This document shows, piece by piece, positions 42,181 through 51,261 of a DNA stretch of 64,000 nt. The stretch lies in assembly GCF_900105985.1 (NCBI RefSeq), contig NZ_FNUB01000005.1, positions 1,798,001 through 1,862,000 on the forward strand. Reading direction: 5' to 3'. Position numbers and translations under genes: made by a program. The notes under the pieces were generated by a model. The model did no database searches, had not been told where the DNA came from, and worked only from the letters and a program-made list of their open reading frames with translations. How positions within the stretch are numbered: position 1 is the first letter of the stretch; every line of letters starts with the position of its first letter. The DNA is from Tenacibaculum sp. MAR_2010_89 (GTDB lineage Bacteria; Bacteroidota; Bacteroidia; Flavobacteriales; Flavobacteriaceae).

Positions 42181-43461
42181 TTGAAAGTTTTAATAGTAAC
42201 ATATTATTGGGTGCCAGCTGGAGGTTCAGGTGTGCAACGTTGGCTTAAATTTGTAAAGTATTTAAGAAGCTTTGGGATTGAGCCTGTTATATATACTGTT
42301 GAAAATCCTAACTATCCACTTGTAGATACTTCTTTATGTATTGATATTCCTGAAAATATAGAGATTATTAAAAGTCCTATTTTGGAACCTAATAATTTAC
42401 TATCAAGATTTAAGAAAAAAGGATCTAAAACTAGCGCAGGATTTTTAAATCCTAATCCCACTTTTTTTGGTAAAATATTACAATATATAAGAGCAAACTA
42501 CTTTATACCTGATGCTAGGAAGTTTTGGGTTAAGCCGTCAGTTAAAAAACTTAAAAACTATTTAAAAGAAAATACTGTAGATATACTTATAACTACTGGG
42601 CCTCCTCATAGTATGCATTTAATAGGTTTACAGTTAAAGAAAGAATTAGGAATAAAGTGGGTAGCTGATTTTAGAGATCCTTGGACAGATATAGATTATT
42701 TTCATCAATTACCATTAACCAAAAAATCAATAAAAAAGCACCATAAATTAGAAAAAGAGGTTTTAAAAAAAGCTGATGCAACTTTAGTTATTGGCAAAAC
42801 TATGAAAGAAAATTATTGTGACTATTCTAATAAAATTTATGTAGTAACGAATGGATATGATAATGAAGAAGACCAAAAAGAAAAGATTAATCTAGATGTA
42901 ACATTTTCTATAACTCATATAGGATTAATGAATGCCGATAGGAATCCTAAAATTTTATGGGAAGTATTAGATGAAATTTGTAAAGAAAATATTCAGTTTT
43001 CAAATGATTTAGAAATAAAACTAATAGGTAAAGTAGCCAAAGAAATTGATGAAACTTTAGAGAAATATTCCTTTAAGGGTGTAAAAAAAATTAATTATGT
43101 TCCACATAATGAAGTGTTGAACTATCAAAAAAAATCACAAATTTTATTATTAGCTGTAAATAACGTACCAAGTGCAAAAGGTATTATAACAGGTAAAATT
43201 TTTGAATATTTACAAGCAAAACGACCTATATTAGCAATTGGACCAGAAAATGGTGATTTAGCAGAAATTTTAAATGTTACTAATTCAGGCGACATAGTAA
43301 GTTTTGATAATAAAAGAAAGTTAAAAATAATAATAGCTAATCTGTATAATAGTTATAAAGCCCAAAATTTAACTGTTGATTCAAAAGATATTGGTAAATT
43401 TCATAGAAAAGAATTGACAAGGCAATTAACAGAAATACTTAAAGAAATTAATAATTCTTGA
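42181..43461 (+). CDS. GT4-like glycosyltransferase
   Basis: This 426-residue protein starts at TTG 42181 (KVLIVTYYWVPAGGSGVQRW), the standard N-terminus of this group. It has a central segment ADFRDPWTDIDYFHQLP and the C-terminal nucleotide-sugar site GKIFEYLQAKRPILAIGPENGDLAEIL near residues 336-362. It is expected to add another sugar to the glycan unit; donor and linkage cannot be read. It starts one base after the previous stop and overlaps the next gene by 4 bases (TTGA). Confidence 0.9.
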   Translation: MKVLIVTYYWVPAGGSGVQRWLKFVKYLRSFGIEPVIYTVENPNYPLVDTSLCIDIPENIEIIKSPILEPNNLLSRFKKKGSKTSAGFLNPNPTFFGKILQYIRANYFIPDARKFWVKPSVKKLKNYLKENTVDILITTGPPHSMHLIGLQLKKELGIKWVADFRDPWTDIDYFHQLPLTKKSIKKHHKLEKEVLKKADATLVIGKTMKENYCDYSNKIYVVTNGYDNEEDQKEKINLDVTFSITHIGLMNADRNPKILWEVLDEICKENIQFSNDLEIKLIGKVAKEIDETLEKYSFKGVKKINYVPHNEVLNYQKKSQILLLAVNNVPSAKGIITGKIFEYLQAKRPILAIGPENGDLAEILNVTNSGDIVSFDNKRKLKIIIANLYNSYKAQNLTVDSKDIGKFHRKELTRQLTEILKEINNS

Positions 43462-44543
43462 AAAAAATAGTAACCATATTAGGAGCAAGACCACAGTTTG
43501 TAAAAGGAGCTGTGTTAAGTAGAATTATAGTTGAACATAATGATTTTCAGGAAATCATAGTTCACACAGGTCAGCATTATGATGTTAATATGAGTGCTGT
43601 TTTTTTTGATGAAATGAAAATCCCAAAACCTAAATATAATTTAAATATTAATGGACTAAATCATGGGGCTATGACTGGTCAAATGATGGAAAAAATAGAA
43701 GAGGTTTTATACAAAGAACAACCAGACGCAGTAATTGTTTATGGAGACACTAATTCAACTTTAGCAGGGGCTTTAACTGCTAAAAAAATGAATATTAAGA
43801 TTGTGCATATTGAAGCTGGTTTACGGTCATTTAATATGGAAATGCCAGAGGAAGTGAATAGAATAGTAACTGACAGGATTGCAGATTTGTTGAGTTGCCC
43901 AACTAATAGTTCTTTAAAAAACTTAAAAATTGAAGGGTTTGATAGTTTACCGATTAAAATTGAAAAGCATGGTGATATTATGAAAGATGCTGTTGAGTTT
44001 TATAGTAAGCTTTCAGAAGAGAAATCGACTATAATTAACAGATTAAAATTAGCTGAAAACAATTTTGTTTTAGCAACTATTCATAGACAAGAAAATACAG
44101 ATTCAAAAAAATCACTTGAAAGTATTTTTAAAGCTTTAGAAGAGATAAATAAAAAGACTCCAGTAATTTTACCATTGCACCCAAGAACAGCACTTAAATT
44201 AAAAGAATTCGAAATAGAATCTCAAATTACCTTAATAGAGCCTATAGGGTATTTTGATATGTTGGAGTTATTAAAAAATTGTACTATGGTTATAACTGAT
44301 AGTGGAGGATTACAAAAAGAAGCTTTCTTTAATAAAAAGCATTGTGTTATAGCTCGAACAGAAACTGAATGGGTAGAATTAGTTGATAATGATTATGCGT
44401 TAATTACAGGATTCGAAAAGAAAAAAATAATAGAAGCTTTCAACTATTTTTTAACTTCAACTAAGTTGTTTGATAAAGAATTGTATGGTGATAATGTTGG
44501 AGAGAAAATTTATACATCAATAAAAAAACTAATTCAAGTATAA
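43458..44543 (+). CDS. wecB: UDP-GlcNAc 2-epimerase, copy 2
   Basis: This 361-residue WecB-type protein starts at TTG 43458, overlapping the previous TGA. It has GARPQFVKGAVL near residues 8-19, GDTNSTLAGALTA, HIEAGLRSFNMEMPEEVNRIVTDRIAD, HPRTALKL and ITDSGGLQKEAFFNKKHCV. Compared with copy 1 it has GARPQF for GTRPNF and lacks the REnTERPit-type end, reading ARTETEWVELVDNDY, which recalls the subgroup acting on UDP-2,3-diacetamido or other modified sugars (WbpI-like). That subgroup call is tentative. Confidence 0.9.
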   Translation: MKKIVTILGARPQFVKGAVLSRIIVEHNDFQEIIVHTGQHYDVNMSAVFFDEMKIPKPKYNLNINGLNHGAMTGQMMEKIEEVLYKEQPDAVIVYGDTNSTLAGALTAKKMNIKIVHIEAGLRSFNMEMPEEVNRIVTDRIADLLSCPTNSSLKNLKIEGFDSLPIKIEKHGDIMKDAVEFYSKLSEEKSTIINRLKLAENNFVLATIHRQENTDSKKSLESIFKALEEINKKTPVILPLHPRTALKLKEFEIESQITLIEPIGYFDMLELLKNCTMVITDSGGLQKEAFFNKKHCVIARTETEWVELVDNDYALITGFEKKKIIEAFNYFLTSTKLFDKELYGDNVGEKIYTSIKKLIQV

Positions 44544-44544
44544 T

Positions 44545-46044
44545 TTGGGAATAGTATTAAAACAATCGCTTAAAAACACTCTTGTTATTTACTTAGGATT
44601 TATAATTGGAGGTGTTAACACCGTTTATTTATATGACCGATTTTTAACTTCAGAATATTATGGGTTAGCCACGTATGTTTTTGCAGCTTCAAACCTTATA
44701 ATGCCAATAATAGCTTTTGGAATTCATTTTACTATTGTCAAATTTTTTTCTAGTTATACTTCAAAAATAGAGAAAGATAAATTTTTGAATTTAGTTCTTT
44801 TTTTACCACTATTTATAGCTTTACCTGTAGGTTTTTTGTGGGATTCTGTTCATGATTTAATAATGAATTATGTTTCAAAGAGTAATTCAAAAGATAATTT
44901 GATTATTGAGAATTATACAATTTACATATATATAATTGCAGTTTGTTGTGCTTATTTTGAAGTGTTTTATTCTTGGGCTAAAGTACAATTACAATCGGTA
45001 TTTGGTAATGTTTTAAAAGAATTATACAATAGAGTAGCTGTTATGAGTTTGCTTTTTGCAGTTTCTTTTGATGTTATTACAAAACAAGAATTTCTTTTTT
45101 ATATGGCCCTAGCTTACGTTTTAAGATCGATATTAATGATGCTGTATGCGTTTAAGTTATATATACCTAAATTTTCATTTGGATTACCCTCTAATTTTAA
45201 AGAAGTATTGAAATACACTTCATATATACTTTTAGCAGGTAGTGCAGGTGCCATTGTTTTAGATATTGATAAGGTTATGATACCAGGTAAAGAAGGATTT
45301 GCAATGGCTGCTTATTACTCTGTAGCTGTTTTTATAGGGTCGTTCATTGAAGCGCCTAGTAGAGCAATGACCCAAATATTACAGCCATTAACGTCAAAGT
45401 CTATAAATGAAAATAATAGCAAGGAAGTTGAAAGTTTATATAAAAAGAGTTCTATAAACTTATTATTGATAGGAGGATTGTTTTTTATATTGGTAAACAC
45501 GAATGTTTCCGAGTTGTTTAAAATAATGCCTAGTGATGGTTATGCTGGAGGTGAAAAAGTTGTTTTAATGATTTCTTCAGCTAAACTATTTTTAATGTTA
45601 TTAGGTAGTAATGGAGCTATTATTAACAATTCTAAATTTTATAGAATAGTATTGCCTATTGGATTGGGTATGGCATTAGGTGTTTATTTTTTAAATGATT
45701 ATTTCTATTATAATTTAAATTTATCTACCGATGGCTTAGCGTTAGCTACATTGATAATTACTTTTTTCTTTGGAGGTTTTAAATTATGGTTTGTTCAAAA
45801 TAAATTAAAAATGAACCCTTTTACATTCAAAACTATTATAATGATTTTTATAATTGTTCTATTATATTTTATTTTTAATTTTTGGAATTTTTCTATACCT
45901 GAAATGTCATTATTAAACTTTTCTATTCACCCAATAATAAATATTGTTTTAAAAAGTATCTTGATAATTCCTATATATATATTTATAGTATATAAACTAA
46001 AGATATCAACACAGTTCAATGGTTTGTTAAATAGATTCGTATAA
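44545..46044 (+). CDS. Polysaccharide flippase (Wzx-type)
   Basis: This 499-residue protein has twelve or more membrane helices. The start is TTG at 44545; GIVLKQSLKNTLVIYLGFIIGGVN is the usual beginning of Bacteroidota flippases, so the unusual codon is credible. It contains SSFIEAPSRAMTQILQP-like GSFIEAPSRAMTQILQPLTSKS in the middle and two long hydrophobic C-terminal helices. It should flip the lipid-linked oligosaccharide across the inner membrane. No polymerase (Wzy) is visible in this operon, so the unit may be completed elsewhere. It is the last gene before a strong terminator. Confidence 0.92.
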   Translation: MGIVLKQSLKNTLVIYLGFIIGGVNTVYLYDRFLTSEYYGLATYVFAASNLIMPIIAFGIHFTIVKFFSSYTSKIEKDKFLNLVLFLPLFIALPVGFLWDSVHDLIMNYVSKSNSKDNLIIENYTIYIYIIAVCCAYFEVFYSWAKVQLQSVFGNVLKELYNRVAVMSLLFAVSFDVITKQEFLFYMALAYVLRSILMMLYAFKLYIPKFSFGLPSNFKEVLKYTSYILLAGSAGAIVLDIDKVMIPGKEGFAMAAYYSVAVFIGSFIEAPSRAMTQILQPLTSKSINENNSKEVESLYKKSSINLLLIGGLFFILVNTNVSELFKIMPSDGYAGGEKVVLMISSAKLFLMLLGSNGAIINNSKFYRIVLPIGLGMALGVYFLNDYFYYNLNLSTDGLALATLIITFFFGGFKLWFVQNKLKMNPFTFKTIIMIFIIVLLYFIFNFWNFSIPEMSLLNFSIHPIINIVLKSILIIPIYIFIVYKLKISTQFNGLLNRFV

Positions 46045-46046
46045 AA

Positions 46047-46074
46047 AAAGGTTTATTAATTAAAATAAACCTTT
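46047..46074 (+). terminator. Intrinsic terminator of the polysaccharide operon
   Basis: Perfect arms AAAGGTTTATT (46047-46057) and AATAAACCTTT (46064-46074) around AATTAA, three bases after the flippase stop. Downstream T-content is low, but the position is right. Confidence 0.75.
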
Positions 46075-46159
46075 CTATATAAATGTGGGGAGACTGAATT
46101 TTTCAGAATTCTCATTATTTTATGAACCGACAAAATTAGGGGTTATAATAAGAGTTTTT

Positions 46160-46183
46160 GTTAACATATGTTTACATGTTAAC
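46160..46183. repeat. Spaced palindrome GTTAACAT-N8-ATGTTAAC
   Basis: Perfect arms GTTAACAT (46160-46167) and ATGTTAAC (46176-46183), separated by 8 bases, overlap the stop codon of the CRP-like gene. Symmetry and spacing resemble a dimeric regulator site, but no promoter is adjacent. Confidence 0.4.
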
Positions 46184-46757
46184 TTGAATATAACTTTCTT
46201 CTAATTCGACTTAATTGTACTGCAGTAACATTTAAATAAGACGCTATTTGATGTAAAGGAATTTGTTTTTCAATTTCTGGAACCGTTTTTTTTAACATTA
46301 AATACCTTTCTGTAGCGTTTAAAGTGGTTAATTGTGTTACTCGAGTTATTAACTTTAGGTATTCTTGCATTAATATTTTTGAAAATAATATTGAAATATC
46401 ATGATTCTTTTCAGTCAAAGACAAGAACAAGTTTAATTTTGTTTCTAAAATAATAGAATCAGATAAACAGTAATAATCTACATTTAAATTAGGTGCATTT
46501 ATTAATGATTTATGAGGAGCTATAACTGAAATAGGAGTAAATAATGTTCTAATATAATTTTTACCCTTTTGATCCACTAAAAATGAGCAGACTACTCCCT
46601 TTTTTAAAATAAAAAACTTAGATTCTTTTTGGTTTTTACCAGCTATGATATCACTTTTTTTATAATGTTTTAAAGTAAGAGCACTTTCTAATTTATTTTT
46701 CGAAGTAGTTGATAAAGAGCTCTTGTATTCCGATAAAAATTGTTCTATTGTATTCAT
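46179..46757 (-). CDS. Crp/Fnr-family regulator
   Basis: This 192-residue protein is read from ATG 46757 (MNTIEQFLSEY); an in-frame TTG seven codons upstream is less likely. It has an N-terminal cyclic-nucleotide-binding-like beta barrel (about 20-115; KSDIIAGKNQKESKFFILKKGVVCSFLVDQ) and a short C-terminal winged helix (TERYLMLKKTVPEIEKQIPLHQIASYLNVTAVQLSRIRRKL). The cAMP-contact residues of true CRP are not evident, and no Fnr cysteine cluster is seen. The ligand is unknown. It is a single gene between the convergent flippase and wbqC. Confidence 0.9.
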   Translation of the reverse strand: MNTIEQFLSEYKSSLSTTSKNKLESALTLKHYKKSDIIAGKNQKESKFFILKKGVVCSFLVDQKGKNYIRTLFTPISVIAPHKSLINAPNLNVDYYCLSDSIILETKLNLFLSLTEKNHDISILFSKILMQEYLKLITRVTQLTTLNATERYLMLKKTVPEIEKQIPLHQIASYLNVTAVQLSRIRRKLYSS

Positions 46758-46804
46758 TTTAAATGTAATAGGAAACAATTATATTTGGGGAGAGTATAAT
46801 TCGT

Positions 46805-47422
46805 TTATCTCAAATTTAAGGAAATTTTTTCTAAAAAACTAATAGCATTTGGTCCCTCCATAAATAATAGGTCTAATATAGAAAGGTTTGGGATAAAACC
46901 ATGTTTATCATCAAACATTTGAATATAAGTATCCATTTCTACTTTTATACCCTTTTTAGCTATAGCTAAACTTCTAAAATCTTCTTTAGCAGTATCATCA
47001 TAACAAGTAGTTTTTGAGTAAGATTCACTTATTTGTAAAGCATCAGCAACAAATAAATGAGTATCTACAACAACATCATGTAAAAAAGAATACTTTTTAC
47101 TAAATATTTTATGAATATCGTCTTCATAGAACTCAAAAAAAGGAGAAGTATGGTAAGCAGATTGTAACGATTTAAAATGCTGTTGTTGCCATGGAAATTC
47201 ATTTTCAACCATAGCATCTTTTGTTTTTTTTCTACCTTCTGATTGTTTGTGTTTTACAGGTATATTTAAAGAAAGTTTCCCATTTGCTCCATATATATAA
47301 CAACGGTTTCTATAGGTTTGTTTTTGAAAATTATCTTCAAATTCAAATGTAACAGAATCACATTGTGAAATTTTAGAGTACTGAGCAATTGGAGCAAAAT
47401 AAGTAGGAATAAAAAGAGCCAT
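46805..47422 (-). CDS. wbqC: WbqC-family protein
   Basis: This 205-residue protein has the WbqC family pattern: IPTYFAPIAQYSKISQCDSVTFEFEDNFQKQTYRNRCYI early, LNIPVKH, then WQQQHFKSLQSAYHTSPFFEFYEDDI. WbqC proteins are found in O-antigen and glycan loci, where the biochemical role is unclear. In Flavobacteria the gene follows lepB, as here. ATG shares one base with the lepB stop (TAATG). No membrane segment. Confidence 0.88.
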   Translation of the reverse strand: MALFIPTYFAPIAQYSKISQCDSVTFEFEDNFQKQTYRNRCYIYGANGKLSLNIPVKHKQSEGRKKTKDAMVENEFPWQQQHFKSLQSAYHTSPFFEFYEDDIHKIFSKKYSFLHDVVVDTHLFVADALQISESYSKTTCYDDTAKEDFRSLAIAKKGIKVEMDTYIQMFDDKHGFIPNLSILDLLFMEGPNAISFLEKISLNLR

Positions 47423-49005
47423 TATGCTTTCTTTTTACTTTTTCTGATACTATAAAAAATATAACCAGCAATCAATACGATTACAACCCATAAATAAGAA
47501 ACTGGTTTTCCACTTCCTCCAACAGTTGTAAACATTCTATCCCAACGAATTGATTTTAATTTTTCACCAAAACTTTTAGCTTTTGGGTCCCAACTTAACC
47601 AAACCATTACAGGTTTCCCAACAACGTGATCAAAAGGCACATATCCCCAATTTCTGGCGTCTAAAGAGTTTTGACGATTATCACCCATCATCCAGTAATA
47701 ATCTTGCTTAAAAGTGTATGATGTTGCCTTTTTACCATTAATGTATATGTTGTTACCAAAAATGGTTAAATTGTTATTTTCATACCTTCGAATAATTTGC
47801 TCATAAAAAGGAATACTATTTTCGTTTAATTTAACAGTTACTCCTTTTTTAGGAATATAAATAGGTCCAAAATTATCTGAAGACCAAGCGTATTTAGGAC
47901 TGTGTGGGAAAACAGATTTATCATAGTGACCTTTTGGTCTTAATGTTTTTGTTATGCTTTTAACTATTGGGTCTTTTTTAATTAAAGCTGCTTCATCGTC
48001 AGTTAAATTTAAAATATATTTCCCATCTCTAGGAGCCCATTCTCGAATGTTATATTTTTCAGCAGCACCTCTACTAAAGTTTTTTCCTTCTGTATCAACC
48101 TCAAAAAACCATTGAGGCTTAGCTCTGTCTGGTAAAATAGTTTTCTTTCCATTAATAAAAACATATCCATCTCTAACTTCTAAACTATCACCAGCAACAC
48201 CTACACATCTTTTTACATAGTTTGTACGTTTATCTATAGGCTTATAGGTAAATTTTCCTGAATTATCTCCCCACATTGCTTTTAAAGAATCTGCAGGCCA
48301 ACTAAAGACTACAATATCATTACGTTTAATTTTTTGAAGCGCAGGCAAACGCATGTATGGTAATGATAATTTATTTTTCCAACTATTTTTATTTTCAGGG
48401 TTATCATCTGATAAAAATGACTTAGCACCCAAACCAGGAATCGTATCATGAGCCATCGGAGCAGCTACAGTAGTCATTGGAACACGTGCCCCATAATGAA
48501 ATTTACTAACAAATAAATAATCACCAACTAATAATGTTTTTTCTAAAGATGAAGTTGGAATAGTATATGGTTGCATAAAATAAGTATGCACTAAAGTAGC
48601 AGCAATTACGGCAAAAGCAATAGAACTTAACCATTCATCTACAACATTTGGTGGTTTTAAACTACGATTTTTTATGTGAGAGCTATTAGTAGCATAGTTT
48701 ATGTAGTAGATATATAAACCTAGTGTAAAAATTGCTAAAATGGTATCTTTTCCTTTATTAAAACCAAAACTTCTACAAGTTTCTACCCAGACAATAGGAA
48801 ACATTAATAAGTTAACAATAGGAACAAATAATAAAATAACCCACCATATTGGACGGTTTAGTATTTTCATTAAAATAACAGCATTATAAACTGGTACTGC
48901 AGCTTCCCATGCTTTCCTTCCTGCTTTTACATATAGTTTCCAAGTTCCTAAAAAATGGATTGCTTGAATTATTAAAAAGAAGATAAACCATTCAGTAAAT
49001 GTCAT
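47422..49005 (-). CDS. lepB: Signal peptidase I, long Bacteroidota form
   Basis: This 527-residue protein is far longer than the 320-residue E. coli enzyme. It has several N-terminal membrane helices (about residues 5-110) and another at about 125-145, then catalytic Ser153 in IPTSSLEKTL. The general-base Lys lies in NYVKRCVGVAGDSLEVRDG, and the box E motif is MMGDNRQNSLDARNWGYV. A large insertion (about 270-420) separates the two catalytic halves, as in other Bacteroidota SPases. A last helix sits near the C-terminus (YLWVVIVLIAGYIFYSI). It cleaves signal peptides at the periplasmic face. It lies in the parA-parB-DUF5683-dapB-lepB-wbqC run. Confidence 0.96.
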   Translation of the reverse strand: MTFTEWFIFFLIIQAIHFLGTWKLYVKAGRKAWEAAVPVYNAVILMKILNRPIWWVILLFVPIVNLLMFPIVWVETCRSFGFNKGKDTILAIFTLGLYIYYINYATNSSHIKNRSLKPPNVVDEWLSSIAFAVIAATLVHTYFMQPYTIPTSSLEKTLLVGDYLFVSKFHYGARVPMTTVAAPMAHDTIPGLGAKSFLSDDNPENKNSWKNKLSLPYMRLPALQKIKRNDIVVFSWPADSLKAMWGDNSGKFTYKPIDKRTNYVKRCVGVAGDSLEVRDGYVFINGKKTILPDRAKPQWFFEVDTEGKNFSRGAAEKYNIREWAPRDGKYILNLTDDEAALIKKDPIVKSITKTLRPKGHYDKSVFPHSPKYAWSSDNFGPIYIPKKGVTVKLNENSIPFYEQIIRRYENNNLTIFGNNIYINGKKATSYTFKQDYYWMMGDNRQNSLDARNWGYVPFDHVVGKPVMVWLSWDPKAKSFGEKLKSIRWDRMFTTVGGSGKPVSYLWVVIVLIAGYIFYSIRKSKKKA

Positions 49006-49078
49006 AATTTAAATTTTTTATTCCCTATTAGGGCAAAAGTCAATTTATTAGTGCTTTTATAGTTAAAAAGTTACGTTT

Positions 49079-49780
49079 TTAACCTAAGTTTAACACGTCA
49101 TTCATAGTGTAAACACCTGTTTTATTTGCAAGCCATTCTGCAGCTACAACAGCACCTAAAGCAAATCCTTGCCTATTATGTGCTGTATGTTTAATATCTA
49201 TAGAATCAACTTCAGATTTATAAGTAACAGTATGTGTTCCTGGTACTTCAGGTGTACGGATGGCCTTTATTGGAATACTATTTTCTGAAACTTGTTTATC
49301 TAATTCCCAAGATGTTTTATGGGTGTTTTCAATAATACCCTCAGCAAGCGTAATAGCAGTTCCACTAGGAGCGTCTAATTTTTTTGTATGGTGAATCTCT
49401 TCCATAGTAATATTATATTGCTCTAATGAACTCATCATTTTAGCTAACTGCTTATTTAGCTCAAAAAAGATATTAACGCCTAAACTAAAGTTTGAAGCAT
49501 AAATAAAAGCCCCTTTTTTTTCATCACATAGATTAACAATATCCTCATATTTATCTAACCATCCAGTGGTTCCAGACACTACAGGAACTGTATTGTTAAT
49601 GCAATTAGAAATATTAGTAAAAGCTACATCAGGAATACTAAAATCAATAGCTACATCTGCTAATTTGATATTATAATCTTCTTCACCAGAGTATTTAATT
49701 ACAACTTCATGACCTCTTTGTAAAGCAATTTTTTCAATTTCTTTACCCATTCTACCATATCCAAGTAAGGCTATTTTCAT
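49079..49780 (-). CDS. dapB: 4-hydroxy-tetrahydrodipicolinate reductase
   Basis: This 233-residue protein has the NAD(P)H loop GYGRMGKEIEK near residues 7-17, the catalytic signature EIHHTKKLDAPSGTAITLAEG near 136-156, and KAIRTPEVPGTHTVTYKSEVDSIDIKHTAHNR. It catalyses a reduction step of the diaminopimelate pathway to lysine and peptidoglycan. It is slightly short, as is normal for Bacteroidota DapB. It lies 4 bases after the DUF5683 gene and 73 bases ahead of lepB. Confidence 0.97.
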   Translation of the reverse strand: MKIALLGYGRMGKEIEKIALQRGHEVVIKYSGEEDYNIKLADVAIDFSIPDVAFTNISNCINNTVPVVSGTTGWLDKYEDIVNLCDEKKGAFIYASNFSLGVNIFFELNKQLAKMMSSLEQYNITMEEIHHTKKLDAPSGTAITLAEGIIENTHKTSWELDKQVSENSIPIKAIRTPEVPGTHTVTYKSEVDSIDIKHTAHNRQGFALGAVVAAEWLANKTGVYTMNDVLNLG

Positions 49781-49784
49781 TTTT

Positions 49785-50366
49785 TTAAAAAGAATATTTA
49801 AATGTTAAACCAACTTTTGGAGATTCAATAAGCATTGGATCAGTTGAAATAGTTGGATTTATAGATAAGTTGTCATCGGTGTTAAATTGAAGTAAATGTG
49901 CATTTACACTTGCTTCAACTATTTGTAAAACATAAAGTAAAACTCCAGTTAATAAGGATAAATCTCTATTTTTCCGAAGTACTTTTTGAGCGTTCTCTAA
50001 ACCAGCAGTAGATATTATATAATCACCATTACTGTCAGTAAATTCATCTTTTAAACCTTGTTTTCTTAATTTAAAAGCATTTCTAAAACGATCATATTCA
50101 TTACTATTTGTTGTGTAATAATAAATACTAGCACCAATTGCACCCCAAACAATAGGGGCTTTCCAGTATTTTTTATTATAAATTTGTCCTCCTCCAGGAA
50201 AAATAGCTGAATAAAAAGCTGCTTTTGATGGTGATAGAGGGTTGTATTTTTTAGTAGTAAATTTAGATTTTTTTATTTTTATAGCCAAAGTATCTTTCTT
50301 TTGACCATAAGAGTTATACGATAAAAAGAAACCTAAAAATACTAGTATAATTTTTTTTTGAAACAC
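49785..50366 (-). CDS. DUF5683 protein
   Basis: This 193-residue protein has an N-terminal signal-like segment (residues 3-20, KKIILVFLGFFLSYNSYGQ), then the DUF5683 core: PSKAAFYSAIFPGGGQIYNKKYWKAPIVWGAIGASIYYY and a second hydrophobic segment DLSLLTGVLLYVLQIVEASVNAHLL, ending in IDPtISxGLTFKYSF. It is a conserved Bacteroidota envelope protein of unknown function, found between parB and dapB in many Flavobacteria. The start is GTG at 50366, directly after the parB stop. It could be an outer-membrane or lipid-binding protein (inference). Confidence 0.85.
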   Translation of the reverse strand: MFQKKIILVFLGFFLSYNSYGQKKDTLAIKIKKSKFTTKKYNPLSPSKAAFYSAIFPGGGQIYNKKYWKAPIVWGAIGASIYYYTTNSNEYDRFRNAFKLRKQGLKDEFTDSNGDYIISTAGLENAQKVLRKNRDLSLLTGVLLYVLQIVEASVNAHLLQFNTDDNLSINPTISTDPMLIESPKVGLTFKYSF

Positions 50367-51254
50367 TTATTTTAATAAGTTTTTTATACGATTAAAGTCT
50401 TCTTCAGAAGTAAAAGGGATAGATATCTTTCCTCTTCCACGATTATTAACAGTAACGTCTATTTTATTACCAAAGTATTCATTAAAGTCATTAACGCTTT
50501 CTGAAATATATTTTGGTAAAGCTTTTTTCTTAGCCGCTTTAGTAACTGTTCCTGCTTTTAAGTTTTTAACAAGTTCTTCAGTTTGACGAACAGATAGTTT
50601 ATCTCTAAGGATTTTTTCGTAAATATTTAACTGATCAGTAGCACTGTCAACGTTAATTAAAGCTCTACCATGTCCCATAGAAATAAATCCATCACGCATA
50701 CCAGTTTGAATAATAGGGTCTAACTTTAGTAAACGTAAATAATTCGTTACAGTAGAACGTTTTTTTCCAACTCTAGTACTAAGTTCTTCTTGTGTTAATT
50801 GAATTTCATCAATTAAACGTTGGTATGATAAAGCTACTTCAATAGGATCAAGGTTTTTACGTTGAATATTTTCAACTAAAGCCATTTCTAACATTTCTTG
50901 ATCATTCGCTAAGCGAATGTATGCAGGAACAGTTTTGTTTCCTATTAATTTTGAAGCTCTAAAACGACGCTCACCAGAAACTAGTTGGAATTTATCGCTA
51001 GCTAATTTACGAACAGTAATTGGTTGAATTACACCTAACTCTTTAATTGAACTAGCTAACTCACGTAAAGCTTCCTCATCAAAATAAGTTCTTGGTTGAT
51101 AAGGGTTAACATCAATAGAATTAATATCTAGTTCAACGATGCTTCCTACTAATTTATCTGCATTTTTATCTGAAGCAGAGTTTACTTCTGCGGTTTCTTT
51201 TAATAATGCTGATAACCCTCTACCTAGAGCTTGTTTTTTTGTTGCTTTTGCCAT
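50367..51254 (-). CDS. parB: Chromosome partitioning protein ParB
   Basis: This 295-residue protein has an N-terminal CTPase/ParB domain (NPYQPRTYFDEEALRELASSIKELG... VSGERRFRASKLIGN, the GERR motif near residue 84), a central helix-turn-helix (TQEELSTRVGKKRSTVTNYLRLLKL near 148-172) that binds parS, and a C-terminal dimerisation region. It works with the upstream parA. No parS-like TGTTTCACGTGAAACA was spotted in this window, though I could only scan by eye. Starts 7 bases after parA's stop. Confidence 0.96.
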   Translation of the reverse strand: MAKATKKQALGRGLSALLKETAEVNSASDKNADKLVGSIVELDINSIDVNPYQPRTYFDEEALRELASSIKELGVIQPITVRKLASDKFQLVSGERRFRASKLIGNKTVPAYIRLANDQEMLEMALVENIQRKNLDPIEVALSYQRLIDEIQLTQEELSTRVGKKRSTVTNYLRLLKLDPIIQTGMRDGFISMGHGRALINVDSATDQLNIYEKILRDKLSVRQTEELVKNLKAGTVTKAAKKKALPKYISESVNDFNEYFGNKIDVTVNNRGRGKISIPFTSEEDFNRIKNLLK

Positions 51255-51261
51255 TACTATA

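Noticed and set aside
46780..46787. Exact TATATTTG (-7 box pattern) on the plus strand between the CRP-like and wbqC genes
   Set aside because: Both neighbours are on the minus strand, so it would only drive antisense RNA into wbqC. With AT-rich DNA such matches arise by chance, and no -33 element supports it.
46085..46793. TGGGGAGA occurs on both sides of the CRP-like gene
   Set aside because: Eight bases is too short to be taken as a target-site duplication or cassette boundary, and no mobility gene is present.
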